DNA from: Cymbidium sinense
Taxonomy: Eukaryota > Streptophyta > Magnoliopsida > Asparagales > Orchidaceae
Reading direction: 5' to 3'
Length of the DNA stretch: 64,000 bases
Assembly (NCBI GenBank): GCA_021442155.1
Contig: JAKCPB010000334.1
Coordinates: 124,001 to 188,000, forward strand
In this document: positions 46,219 to 57,599 of the stretch, one piece after another
Position numbering within the stretch: position 1 is the first letter of the stretch
Layout of the letters: every line of letters begins with the position of its first letter
Notes under the pieces: model-generated
Seen by the model: the letters and a program-made list of their open reading frames with translations, nothing else
What the model was told of the DNA's origin: nothing
Database searches by the model: none
Translations under genes and position numbers: made by a program

Positions 46219-48290
46219 TAGTGCTCATTTTCATTCTTGGCCACTTAATCTTTTGGTAACTAGATGCAATTAAAATCATGGTTGGGTCAGATGACTCATG
46301 GGAGGTGAAATCACCTTTTAAGCATTTGAAACCCAGAAAGCCAAACCATCCCACAATCGATAGGAATGAGGGTTTATCATTTTTAAACACACATAAAAAT
46401 CATTCTTTAGTGTAGATAAAAGAGCCGCTAAACAATTTTAAGTTAAGCTCATTTGATTAAAATGTTTCTGTCTTTAAATATGACACTCCCATTTTAATCA
46501 AACTCAAATTAACTTTGCACACTTTAGGCCTCATTTAAAGAACAAGTCATAATTAATTTTAGGTGGGACTTATCAAAGTCAAGATCCAAATCATTGGTTG
46601 TGGCCTTAGGCAAATGTTGAGGTGATCTAATTTAATAGAGCTTCATCTAATTAGATGAAGCTTCTTATCATTTTTGATATTGATGAGGTATGCTTAAATA
46701 GATCATAAAATGGGTTAATTTTAAGAAAACTTGTATATTTATTGTGATCTTGACCATTGGATCCCTGATGATGTCATGAAGGTGTGGGATCCTTTTGAGT
46801 TGATCAGCTCAAGCTAATTAATGGTGACTCCATTCTCCCTCACTAATGATGTTAGATTAGGCATTGTATGTTATATTATATTGTGATTAGATCTTTAGTC
46901 AATTTGATTTAATCTTATTAAGCTTTAAGATTAATTAAGTATGATCGATTTTAGATCAATTGAGATGAAAATATATAATGTAAAGTCATATAAGTTTATG
47001 TAGCCAATCACAAATCACATCAAATGGGATTAGTAATTAATTAATTAAAATTTTTTAATGGTTGAAACTTCTAAAAAATCTTAAAAATTCATTAATTAAT
47101 GCAAATAAATATTAATTTTAAAGGTATTTAGGAGAATTAATTAAAAATTTCTTAATTTTGAAAGTAATTAAGGTTTAATTACAAAATTACTTAAAATTAC
47201 TTTATAATTACATCTTAATCCCAAATTTTGTGGGTTAATTTGGCATAACCTCTAATGGTTTCTTGATTTATTGCTCACTTTTAAAAAAATATTAATTAAA
47301 CCTTACCTACTAAGTTAATTAATAATTAATTAATTTAATGAAGACTAATAAATTGGTTAATTAAGTTTATTAATCATTTTTTAACAATAAGTGAACTAAA
47401 GAATAAGGTTGACATTTTTAGGATGTTCATTTCAATCTAAAATGAAATTAATTATTTAACTAATTAATTATCAATTAATCAAATTGAAATCATAATCACA
47501 TTAACCTTAATTAATTAAATCATGAGTAGATCTTTAGGTCTTTAGTAAACTAAAGTAGTTTAATGAAATTATGGTTAGTCCACATTTAAACCATAAGATA
47601 ATAGAATTCTTTAATCACATTGTTTATTTCCTTGATCATTGCAAGTTTATTTCTATGCATATCATGTTGACTCATAATTATTTAGTTACTTTAAGGTGAC
47701 ATTAGTAAAGGTAATTAATTCATATAATTAAACCAACATAAACCCATTAAATCAACTTAATTACATTTCCTAAATTAAATCAAACCTATAATGTGGAATG
47801 GGTTTAAAATAAGTGATGACCCTTCTCTCTTTTCAAATCCAAAACTTAATTAATAAAGCTTTAGTTTGCTAAATAATCTTATTTGATTTAAACTAAAACT
47901 AGTTTGGTTGAAATCACATGCTTATATTTGATTGTCCTCTAAAACTTGTTAAGTTTGGTATGTCATTTGAATTCATGCATCCATACAAAACCAAGTAAAA
48001 TAAAATGGATTACCTTTATGTAAGCTTGCATGTGTTGATTTAATTTAATATATGTGCTATTATCCTATTAAATCTAAATATATTTTCAAAAGCTTATATA
48101 GATAATAATATGTGTTATGATGCTAGTTATAAATACATAAGAAATGCATGTGCTTATAGCTTAAGTGTATGAATGTTGATCTCTTTCATCTATTCATGTA
48201 TTGATTTATAAGATGGAATGGTAATGGGTATAAATCTTCATCAAGCACAAAATTTAAAACCAAGGAGGTTGATTACCAACTTCCTTGTTT
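46219..48290. other. AT-rich non-coding segment
   Basis: About 2 kb with TTAATTAATTAA runs (47,035-47,050, 47,090-47,160, 47,320-47,375, 47,455-47,530) and no readable protein. The right edge, near 48,291, cuts into the 3' tail of a glycine-rich gene fragment. It could be the LTR or 5' region of a retrotransposon whose other end is at the left of the gypsy block, but I find no matching terminal repeat. Confidence 0.5.
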
Positions 48291-48362
48291 GTTATTTGGT
48301 TGATGAAATTAAAAGAAGAAATGTTGAATCTAATTTGATCTTTAAATTAAAAAAAAAAAAAA
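48291..48362 (+). repeat. Orphan 3' tail of the glycine-rich gene fragment
   Basis: GTTATTTGGTTGATGAAATT and GAAGAAATGTTGAATC are the last ~60 bases of the common 3' untranslated sequence, followed by about 13 A and then CCTAAACCC. The upstream part is cut by the 46.2-48.3 kb segment, so that segment's edge lies inside a former gene fragment. Confidence 0.7.
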
Positions 48363-48611
48363 CCTAAACCCTAAACTAAAACTAAACCAAACCTAAACTA
48401 AACCCCAAACCCTAAAACCCTAAACCAAAAACCTAAAACTAAACCCTAATCCTAAAAGCATAAACCTAAAACTAAACCTAAACCCTAAACCTTAAACTAA
48501 CTAAACCCTAAACCCTAAACCCTAAACCCCAAAGCCTAAACTAAACCTAAAGAATAAATTAAAAATAAACCTAAACTCACAAAACCTAATAAACTCTAAA
48601 ACCTAAACCCT

Positions 48612-48980
48612 AAGAATGGTTAGAACCTTGATAAACATCACAACCAAGCTCGGCTAGATCACTGGCTAAGCATTTATCATGGTGGTGGTGGGGATCGAGA
48701 TCGTGGATATGGAGGTGGTGGTTAGGATTGTTATGGAGGAGGGAGGGCGGGAGGTTACTAGAGAGAACAAGGATATGATGGTGGATCCCTACTGAGAGTT
48801 AGTTTTGTGAGAGAAACACTAATCTACGCTATGAATTATGTCATTATAGTAACAGTTCTGTTATCTAGGTTTTGATTTGCTCAATGCATGCTCATTTTAT
48901 CTATGTCTTAGAAAACTTGGTGTGTTATTTGGTTGATGAAAAAAAAGAAATGTTATTTCTTCTCATTAAAAAAAATAAAC
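48612..48980 (+). pseudogene. Glycine-rich gene 3' fragment, copy 4
   Basis: Starts AAGAATGGTTAGAACC after a CCCTAAA tract and keeps a recognisable GGTGGTGGTGGGGATC and GGATATGGAGGTGGTGG glycine stretch, then GAACAAGGATATGATGGTGG and the common 3' untranslated sequence (TTATCTAGGTTTTGATTTGC, AGAAAACTTGGTGTGTTATT), ending in CATTAAAAAAAATAA. It is frameshifted several times relative to copy 1. Confidence 0.65.
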
Positions 48981-51033
48981 TTTAAACTAAAACTTAAATC
49001 TAAAACTAAACTAAAACTATATCCTAAACCCACTAAAACCCAAAACCTAAACCTAAACCTAAAATAAACCCTAAACCTAATAAAACCTAAACCCTAAACC
49101 CTCTAAACTAAATGACCTCTAAACTAAAAATAAAAACTCTACTCTAAACTAAAACCTACCCTAACTAAACTAAACTAACTACCTAAACTGAGCTTAAAAT
49201 AAAATAACTAAACTGAATAATAAAAAACTGAACTAAACTAAACCTTAAAAACCTAAATAACCTAACCCTAAACTACCTAAAACTTAAACCTAAAATAAAA
49301 TAAATAAACCTAAACCTAAATAAATAAAAATATAAAATAAAAATAAAAATAAACCTAAAAAATAAAATAAAATAAAAAATAAAACTAAACTAAAATAAAA
49401 AGAAAAACTAAAAAAAAAAAAATAAAAATAAACTAAAATAAAAATAAACAAAAAAATAAAACTAAAATAAAATAAATAAAATAAAAAAAAAATAAAAACA
49501 TAAACCTAAAAAAAAAAACCTAAAAATAATAAAAATAAAATAAACTAAACTAAAAACCAAACTTAAATAAATAAAAATAAATAAACCTAAACTAAAATAA
49601 CTAAAATAAATAAATAAACTTAAAATAAAATAAATTAAAAAATAAACCCTAAACTAAAATAAATAAAATATACTAAAATAAACCTAAACCTAAACCTAAA
49701 CCTAAAATTAAAATAAAACTAAACCTAAAAAATAAAAATAAAACTAAACTAAAAATAAACATAAAATGTAAACCTAAACCTAAAAATAAACTAAAATAAA
49801 AAAACCAAACTAAAATAAATAAATAAAATAATAAACCAACTAGATAAAAAAAATAAAAATAAAATAGAAAATATAAAAAAAGAAACTAAATAAACTAAAC
49901 TTCGGGTTTAATTTATTTATTTAAAAAAAAAAAACCCTAAATCCTAAACCCTAAACTATCTAACTAAATCTAAAAAAACTAAACTAAACCAAACCCTAAA
50001 CCTAAACCTAAACTGACTAAACCTAAACCCTAAACCCTAAACCCACCAAACCCTAAAAAAAAACCCTAAACCTAAACCCAAAAACCTAAAAACTAAACTC
50101 AAAAAACCCTACCTGAAAAAAAACTAAATATACTAAACCCTAAAATAAAAAATATAAACCTAAAAAATAAATATAAAATAAATAAAATAAAATCTAAATA
50201 AAATAAAATCAAAATACTAAACCTAAAAAAAATAAAATAAAATAATAAAAATAAAAAATAAAATAAAATAAAATGAAGAAAAAATAAAACTATATTAAAA
50301 AATAAAATAAACTTAAGAATAAAAAACCTAAATAAAATAAAACTAAATGTAAAATAAATAAAATATAGAATAAAATAAAATAAAACTAAATGAAACTAAA
50401 CGAAAATGAACCTAAAAATAAAACTAAAATAAATTAAAAAAAACCTAAACTCTAAAAAAAAAAAACCTAAACCTAAAATAAAAAATAAAATAAACAAAAT
50501 ACAATAAACCTAAACCTAAACTAAAATAAATGAAACCTAAACTAAACCTAAAATAAACTAAACCTTAAGCTAAAACCAACTAAATAAAATAAAATAAACT
50601 AAAAACCTAAACCTAAATTAAAAATAAACTTAAAATAAACCTAAAATAAAACATAAAACTAAAAAAAAATAAAATAAAAAAAACCAAAACTAAACCTAAA
50701 ATAAAAAATAAAACTAAAATAAAAAAAAAGAAAAAAAAACTCAACTAAAATAAACCTAAACCTAAAACCTAAACCAAAAATAAAATAAAAATAAAAAAAA
50801 CCTAAATAAAAATAAATAAATAAACTAAATAAAAAATAAAAATAAACTAAATAAAAATAAAAAATAAACCCCAAATTAAACTAAATCCAAACCTAAACCA
50901 TACACACCCAAACCTACTCCTAAACCTAACCCAAAACCCTAAAAAACAAAACCCTAAACTAACCTAAAGTAACTAAATAAATTTAAAAATAAATAACCCT
51001 AAAACCAAATAAATCTAAACCTAAACCTAAACC

Positions 51034-51332
51034 TAGAATGGTGACACGATAGGAACATCACTCACAGGCTGTCTAGATCTAGCGGTGGAGGTGGAGCGGA
51101 TTATCATGTGGTGGTGGGGATCTGGAAGTGCTCATGGTTACGATGGGGGGTGAAACTAAAGAACGATTTGGGTTGCTTATGGAACTCTTTATAGTAGAGA
51201 TGGTTCTAGTTAACTAGGGTTTTGATTTAGTGCTAACTTTTGATCTATGTTGTCACTTGTGTAGAAAACTTGTGTGTTACTTGGGCTCAAAAAGAAGAAA
51301 TGTTGAATCAAATTCTCTATTAAAAAAAAACA
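51034..51332 (+). pseudogene. Glycine-rich gene 3' fragment, copy 5
   Basis: Begins AGAATGGTGACACGATAGG, retains GGTGGAGGTGG, TGGTGGTGGGGATCTGG and GGTTACGATGG pieces, then AACTCTTTATAGTAGAGATGG and the common tail, with TTCTCTATTAAAAAAAAAC at the end. It is shortened by internal deletions. It sits immediately after CCTAAACCTAAACC and before further CCCTAAA repeats. Confidence 0.62.
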
Positions 51333-54300
51333 CAAATACCCTAAACCTAAAACTAAAACTTGAACCCTAGACCAAAACTCAACCCTAAATCCCTAAACCC
51401 AAAACCAAACCCTAAACCTAAACACTAAAGAAACCCTAAAATCTAAACTAAACCTAAACCAAAACCAAACCCCCAAATCCTAAACTCTAAACCCAACCTC
51501 TAAAAACTAAACCTAAACCCCAAACCCTAAACCTTAAAACCCTAATCTAAAAAACTAAACTAAATACCTAAAAATAAAATAAATAAATAAACACAAAAAT
51601 AAAATAAAAAAATAAAATAAAATAAAACCTAAACTAAACCTAAATAAACCTAAAAGAAAATAAAATAAAAATAAAAATAATAAAATAAAATAAATAAAAC
51701 TACACTAAAAATAAAACCTAAATAAAATGAAAACTCCTAAAATAAATAAAAACTAAATAAAATAAACTAAAATCTAAACCTAAAATAAATAAATAAACCT
51801 AAACTTAAAAAAACTAAACCTAAAATAAAATAAAATAAACCTAAACTAAACTAAAATAAACTAAACTAAAATAAATAAACTTAAACCTACCTAAAATAAA
51901 CTAAAACCTAAACCTTAAATAAAATAAAATAAAATAAAATAAAACCTAAACTAAAATAAAACCAAAATAAACCTAAAATAAACCTAAAACCTAAACTAAA
52001 AAAAAAAATAAAACCTAAACCTAAACCTAAAAAATAAAATAAAATATACCTAAAAAAATAAAATAAAAATAAAACTTAAAATAAACCTAGGTAAACCTAA
52101 AAAAAAATAACAAAACCTAAACTAAAATAAATAAACTAAACTAAATAAAATAAAAAATAAACCTAATAAAATAAAATAAAATAAACTAAAATAAATAAAA
52201 CTAAATAAAATAAATTTAAACCTAGTTTACTTAATTTAAAAAAAAAAAAAAAAAAAACTCTAAAATAAACCCTAACTCCTAAGCTAAATCTGCCTTAAAA
52301 CCCTAAACCCTAAAACACTAAACTAAAAAACCCTAAACCATAAAACAAACCATAAACCCTAAAATAATCCTTAAAGCACAACCTTAAAAACCTACCAAAC
52401 CCTACACCACACCATAAAACCTAAAAAACCTAAACTAAACTAAAATAAACCTTAAAATAAAATAAATAAACCTAAACCTAAATAAAAATAAAATAAAAAT
52501 TAAACTAAAATTGAAACCTAAACCTAAACTAAATGTAAAAAATATAAAAAAATAAACTAAAATTAAATAAAAACCTAAACTAAATTAAAAAAAATAAAAT
52601 ACATAAAACCTAAATAAAATAAAACAAAATGCAAAATAAAATAAAATAAACTTAAAATAAAAATTTAAAACTAAAATAAAAACTAAAACTAAAAATAAAA
52701 AATTTAAAATAAATAAAAATAAAACCTAAACCCTAAAAAAAAAAAAAAAAAAATAAACAAAAAAAAAAATAAACTAAACTAAAATAAGCTAAACTAAAAT
52801 AAATAAAACCTAAAAATAAACCTATAAACTAAACTAAAATAAAGTAAATAAAATAATAAACTAATAATAAACCTAAACCTAAACTAAAATAAAATCTAAA
52901 ATAAACCTAAAACCTAAACCTAAAAATAAAATAAAACTAAAATAAAATAAATAAAATAAAACCTAAACCTAAAAATAAAATAAAAATAAAACTAAACTAA
53001 AAATAATAAAAAAACCTAAACCTAAATAAAAAACTAAACTAAAATAAAGAAACCTAAAATAAATAAACTAAACTGAGCTAAAATAAAAATAAAAATAAAA
53101 TAAAATGAAATAAATAAAAAATAAACTAAAAAAACTAAATAAACCTAAACCTACCAGTTTACTTAATTCAAAAAAAGACCCTAAACCCTAAACCCTAAAC
53201 CCTAAAATCTTAAACCCAAATACTAAACCCCAAAACTTATACCAACTCTACCACACCCTAAAAAAAAACTAATCCTCTAATAAACCCTTAACCCTACACC
53301 TAAACCCATAACCCTAATAAATCCCAAGCTAAATCCACAGCCCCCAAACCCACAAGCCCCAAATCTAAACCTAAAACCCTAAAACCTAAACCCTAACCAA
53401 CCACTGCCTAAACATTATACCCCACCTAAAACCTAAAACCTAAACTAAATAAAAAAAATAATAAATAAAAAAACCTAAAGGATATTAAATAAAAAATAAA
53501 ACTAAAATAAAATAAATAAAATAAAAATAAAATAAAACCTAAAATAAAAACTAAATCAAACCTAGACTTAAAAACTTAAAATAAATAAACCTAAACCCTA
53601 AATTAAAACAAAACTAAACCAAAATAAAAATAAAATAAAATTAACCTAAACCTAAATAAATAAACCTAAACCTAAACTAAAATAAAATAAATAAACTAAA
53701 AATAAACTAAACCTAAACTAAAAAATAAAACCTAAAATAAACCTAAAATAAAACCTCAACATAAACCAAAAAAAAATAAAAAAATAAAATAAACCTAAAA
53801 AAAAATAAAAATAAAACTAAACCAAAAAAATAAAATCAAATAAAACTCACCTAAAAATAAAAAAATAAAACCTAAACTAAAATAAAACCTAAAATAAATA
53901 AATAAAATAAATAAAATAAAAATAAAATATAAAATAATAAATAAAAAAAAACTAAAATAAACAAACCTAGTTTGCTTAATTTAAAGAAAATAAACTATAA
54001 ACCACCCCTAAACTAATCCTAAACTACCCTAAACAATATAAAACTACACTAAACTAAAACTAAAACTAAACTAAAACCTACCACAGGCCACCTGATAAAA
54101 CTCTCTAACAAAGCCCTACCTAAATCCAACCACCTACCTTACCTAAAACTAAACCAACCCAACCCTACCTAAACTTCCTAAAACTAAACCACTACCCAAC
54201 CTAACTACCTACCCTACCTAACCCTAAACCCTATAAACCACATATGATCCTAATACTAAAAACCTAAACCTAAATAAAATAAAATAAATACTAAAATAAA

Positions 54301-55277
54301 TAATAAATTAAAATAAAAAATAAAAACCTAACTAAATAAAATATATATTAAATAAATAAACCTAATAAATAAACCAAATTATAAATAAATAAAAATAAAT
54401 ACAAAATAAAACATAAAATAAACTTAAAAAAATATAAATAAAATTAAATAAAATAAACAAAATAAATGGAACCAAATAAACTAAAATAAACCTAAAAATA
54501 TAAACCAAATAAAAAATAAATAAACCTAAAACTAAATAACTAAAAAATAAACCTAAACTAAACTTAAAAATTAATCAAAATAAACTAAAATAAAAAAAAA
54601 AACCTTAAAATATAAAACCTAAAATAAATAAATAAAAAACCATAAAAATAAAATAAAAATAAAACTTAACTAAAAAAAAATAAAACTTAATCATAAACCA
54701 AACTAAATATAATAAAATAAGCTAAAATAAAACTAACTTAAACTAAATAAAAAACTATAAACCTAAAATAAAACCTAAAACAAACCTAAAAAAATGAAAA
54801 AACCTAAAACCTAAAATAAAAATAAAACCAAATAAATAAAATAAAATAAAATAAATAAAACTAAAATAAAAACTAAACCTAAAAAATAAACAAAAATAAT
54901 AAAAACTAAACTAAAATAAAACCTAAATTAATAACTAAAAATAAAATAAAAATAAAATAAAATAAACTCAAATAAATAAAGATAAACTAAATAAACCTAA
55001 ACCTATGGTTTACTTAATTTTTTAAATAAAACCTAAAACAAATCTAAACCCAAACCCTAAAGTAAACCTAAACTAAACCTAAACCCTAACCCAAACCCTA
55101 AACCTAAACTAAAACCTAAATCTAAACCCAAAACCTAAACCTAAACCTAAACCACAACCTAAACCCTAAACTAAACCTAAAACCCTAAAAAAAAAACTTT
55201 AAATAAACCCTAAACCCTAAACATTAAACCACACCTCTAAACCCAAAACTTAAACCTAACTAAACTCACACTAAACC

Positions 55278-55668
55278 AGAATGGGTAATTTGAGAACATC
55301 ATCAACTAGGCTAGTCAGATCAATGGAGTGAAGGGAGGAGGTGGCATTATCTGGTGGTGGTGGGGATATGGAGTGTTGGTGGATATGGAGGTGGTGGTTG
55401 GAGTAGTGGTTATGGTGGGAGGAGCATTACAACCATGGTGGTGGCAAGAGATCGAGGATATGATGGAGATCTACTAGGAGGGTTCGATGAGAGAAACTAA
55501 TCACCTGGAATCTTTATAGGCTTCTACTTATCTTGAGCTTTTGATTTGCTCTATGGGTGCTCATTTTTTATCATCTATGCTTGTGTTAGAAAACTTGGGG
55601 TGCTACTTGGTTGATGAAATTGAGAAGAAGAAATGTTGAATCAAATTTATTTTCTATTAAAAAACTTA
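55278..55668 (+). pseudogene. Glycine-rich gene 3' fragment, copy 6
   Basis: Starts AGAATGGGTAATTTGAGAAC. It contains GGTGGTGGTGGGGATATGGA and GGATATGGAGGTGGTGGTTG, encoding GYGGGGWSSGYGG in one frame, then GGTGGTGGCAAGAGATCGAG and GGATATGATGG. The 3' untranslated part ends in TTTTCTATTAAAAAAC. It is the second most complete copy and the partner of copy 3 in the segmental duplication. Confidence 0.65.
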
Positions 55669-56005
55669 AACCCTATACCTAAACCTAAACTAAAACTTAA
55701 ACCCTAAACCTATAAACCATAAACCCTAATCCTAAACCAAAACCAAACAAAAAACCTTAAAAAATAAAACCCAAACCTAAACCTAAAATTAAAACTTAAA
55801 CCCTAAACCTAAACTTAAACTATAAACATAATCATAAACCCTAAAACCTAAACCTAAAACTAAATTAAATACTAAACCATAAACCCTAATAAACCTAAAC
55901 CCAAACCTAAAAAACCTATAACCCTAAAACCCAAACTAAACCTAAAACCACTAAACCCACAAAACCCCAAAATAAAACCCCTAAACTCTAAAACCCTAAA
56001 TAAGA

Positions 56006-57590
56006 TGTCATTAGGTAGATCTAAAGAATGATGTAATCCTAACATAGTTATGGTAGCTAAAGAAAATGTCTTCAGAGACTTTCCTTGACTATTAGAGATT
56101 TGAATACCCTAACCTAAATTGTATTATAATACAATATATTATAGTATAATGTATCATATATTTGAGCATGGTGATGTGTTTTAGATGTTATAAGATGTTT
56201 TGAAATGTTTTAGTATATTATGGTATGTGTATGTATATTAATATAAATCTTAAAATCTGATTTAATAAATCGATGATGAAATTTATTAAATTTGAAGTGG
56301 GAATTAGGTTGTAGTACCAAAGGTGTGCTATGCCACTTGTTGTCTAAAAGTAAGATTTTATGTTCAAAATAAATATTATATGTTGTAGCATAGTATAATA
56401 TATATCATAATATTATTCACATTTTAAATTCTTTTAGTATTTTACAATCATGCAGTAGAGCCTACACTATTAGTATTTATAAAAATGTTGATTTAGACTT
56501 TAAAATGGTGGAATTTGGCCAAATTCATGATAGGTAGAGCATGGCATCATAATATATTGTTTCAATTTAAAATATGTAAGTGATACAAATAAAATATATA
56601 GTTTTTTTTTGTTTAGACTAATTTTATGATTTTTTATCTTAAGCAATCCCTTGTGATGTGATATGCAATATAATATATAATATAATATAATATGTTATAG
56701 TGTATTATAATATAGGATGCCATAACATATCATCATGCATTATAGCATACTATTGTGTATTACTACTTGTTGTTTAGCATATTTTTTATTTGTTATAGTA
56801 TGATGTAGTAGACTTTTCTGGTATAATTCATAAAAATATTGATTTATAGAGATATTGGATTTGGCCATATTTAAGGTAAGCTTTAGGGAACATCATTGGG
56901 TGTGCTATGGTGTGTCATTTAATCAAAAGACTGGAATTTTGCATCCAAAATAAATGTTCATTTTCAACCAAATTTTATAAATTTTTTGCTTAAAGTGATT
57001 CATTTTAAGGTGCATTGTAAGATAATATATTATATGAAAGCATATTAAAATATAATGTACATAACAATAAAACTTCACATATATATATATGAATGTTATA
57101 TATGTGTTACTAAATGTTATTGAACATTTTAGTATGTTTTACTTTTGTTATAATACATTGGGTCAAAACTCACAAAAATGTTAATTTGAAGGTTGATGGA
57201 AGAATTGGCCAAATTCACCAAGAAGACACCAAATTATGCTATTTTTGTACCATTTCTAATAGAAAAATAACAATTTTACATCCAAAATGAACATTATTCA
57301 TATTTTGAGAAAATTTTGTTATTTTCTCCTTTAAGTGATTCTAATGAGGTGTAATGTTAGACAATATATTATATTATAGAAAATTATAATATAACATCAT
57401 ATATTATAATATAATATAGTGTTTCTATAATATGTTTAGCATGATATTGTATAGTTAGTTTGAGATTGCACCATCACAAATCATAAAATGTTAATTATAA
57501 TGTTAAGATGATGTAATTTGAATGAATACATTACACTTTTGGCAACATTAAAGAGAAAAAAAGATTTGCTGAGAATTCCATGTCAAGGAC
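56006..57590. repeat. AT-rich block with diverged internal repeats, copy 2
   Basis: Collinear with 32,150-33,620, from AAGATGTCATTAGGTAGATC to TCCATGTCAAGGACATAGAG. It has the same variant phrases (GGTGGAATTTGGCCAAATTC near 56,507, GGATTTGGCCATATTTAAGG near 56,858, GAAGAATTGGCCAAATTCAC near 57,200). It differs from copy 1 by many small insertions and deletions. No gene is visible. Confidence 0.62.
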
Positions 57591-57599
57591 ATAGAGGGA

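Larger units (their letters stand above)
48291..56005 (+). repeat. Telomere-like composite array 3
   Basis: It has the same construction as arrays 1 and 2. CCCTAAA-rich tracts lie at about 48,360-48,610, 49,935-50,160, 51,340-51,560, 52,260-52,440, 53,170-53,450, 55,030-55,270 and 55,670-56,000. A-rich AATAAA/CCTAAA tracts lie between. Junction motifs are at 52,227, 53,159, 53,972 (TTTGCTTAAT) and 55,010, with a variant near 49,897; spacings of 932, about 813 and 1,038 are close to the unit length in array 1. Three glycine-rich gene fragments lie inside. The T/F-rich - strand frame at 50,659-50,874 is a composition artefact. Confidence 0.88.

Noticed and set aside
46219..48290. LTR of the gypsy element pairing with the 32-33.6 kb AT-rich block
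   Set aside because: Both are AT-rich, but I could not find shared phrases beyond low-complexity words, so a terminal repeat pair is not supported.
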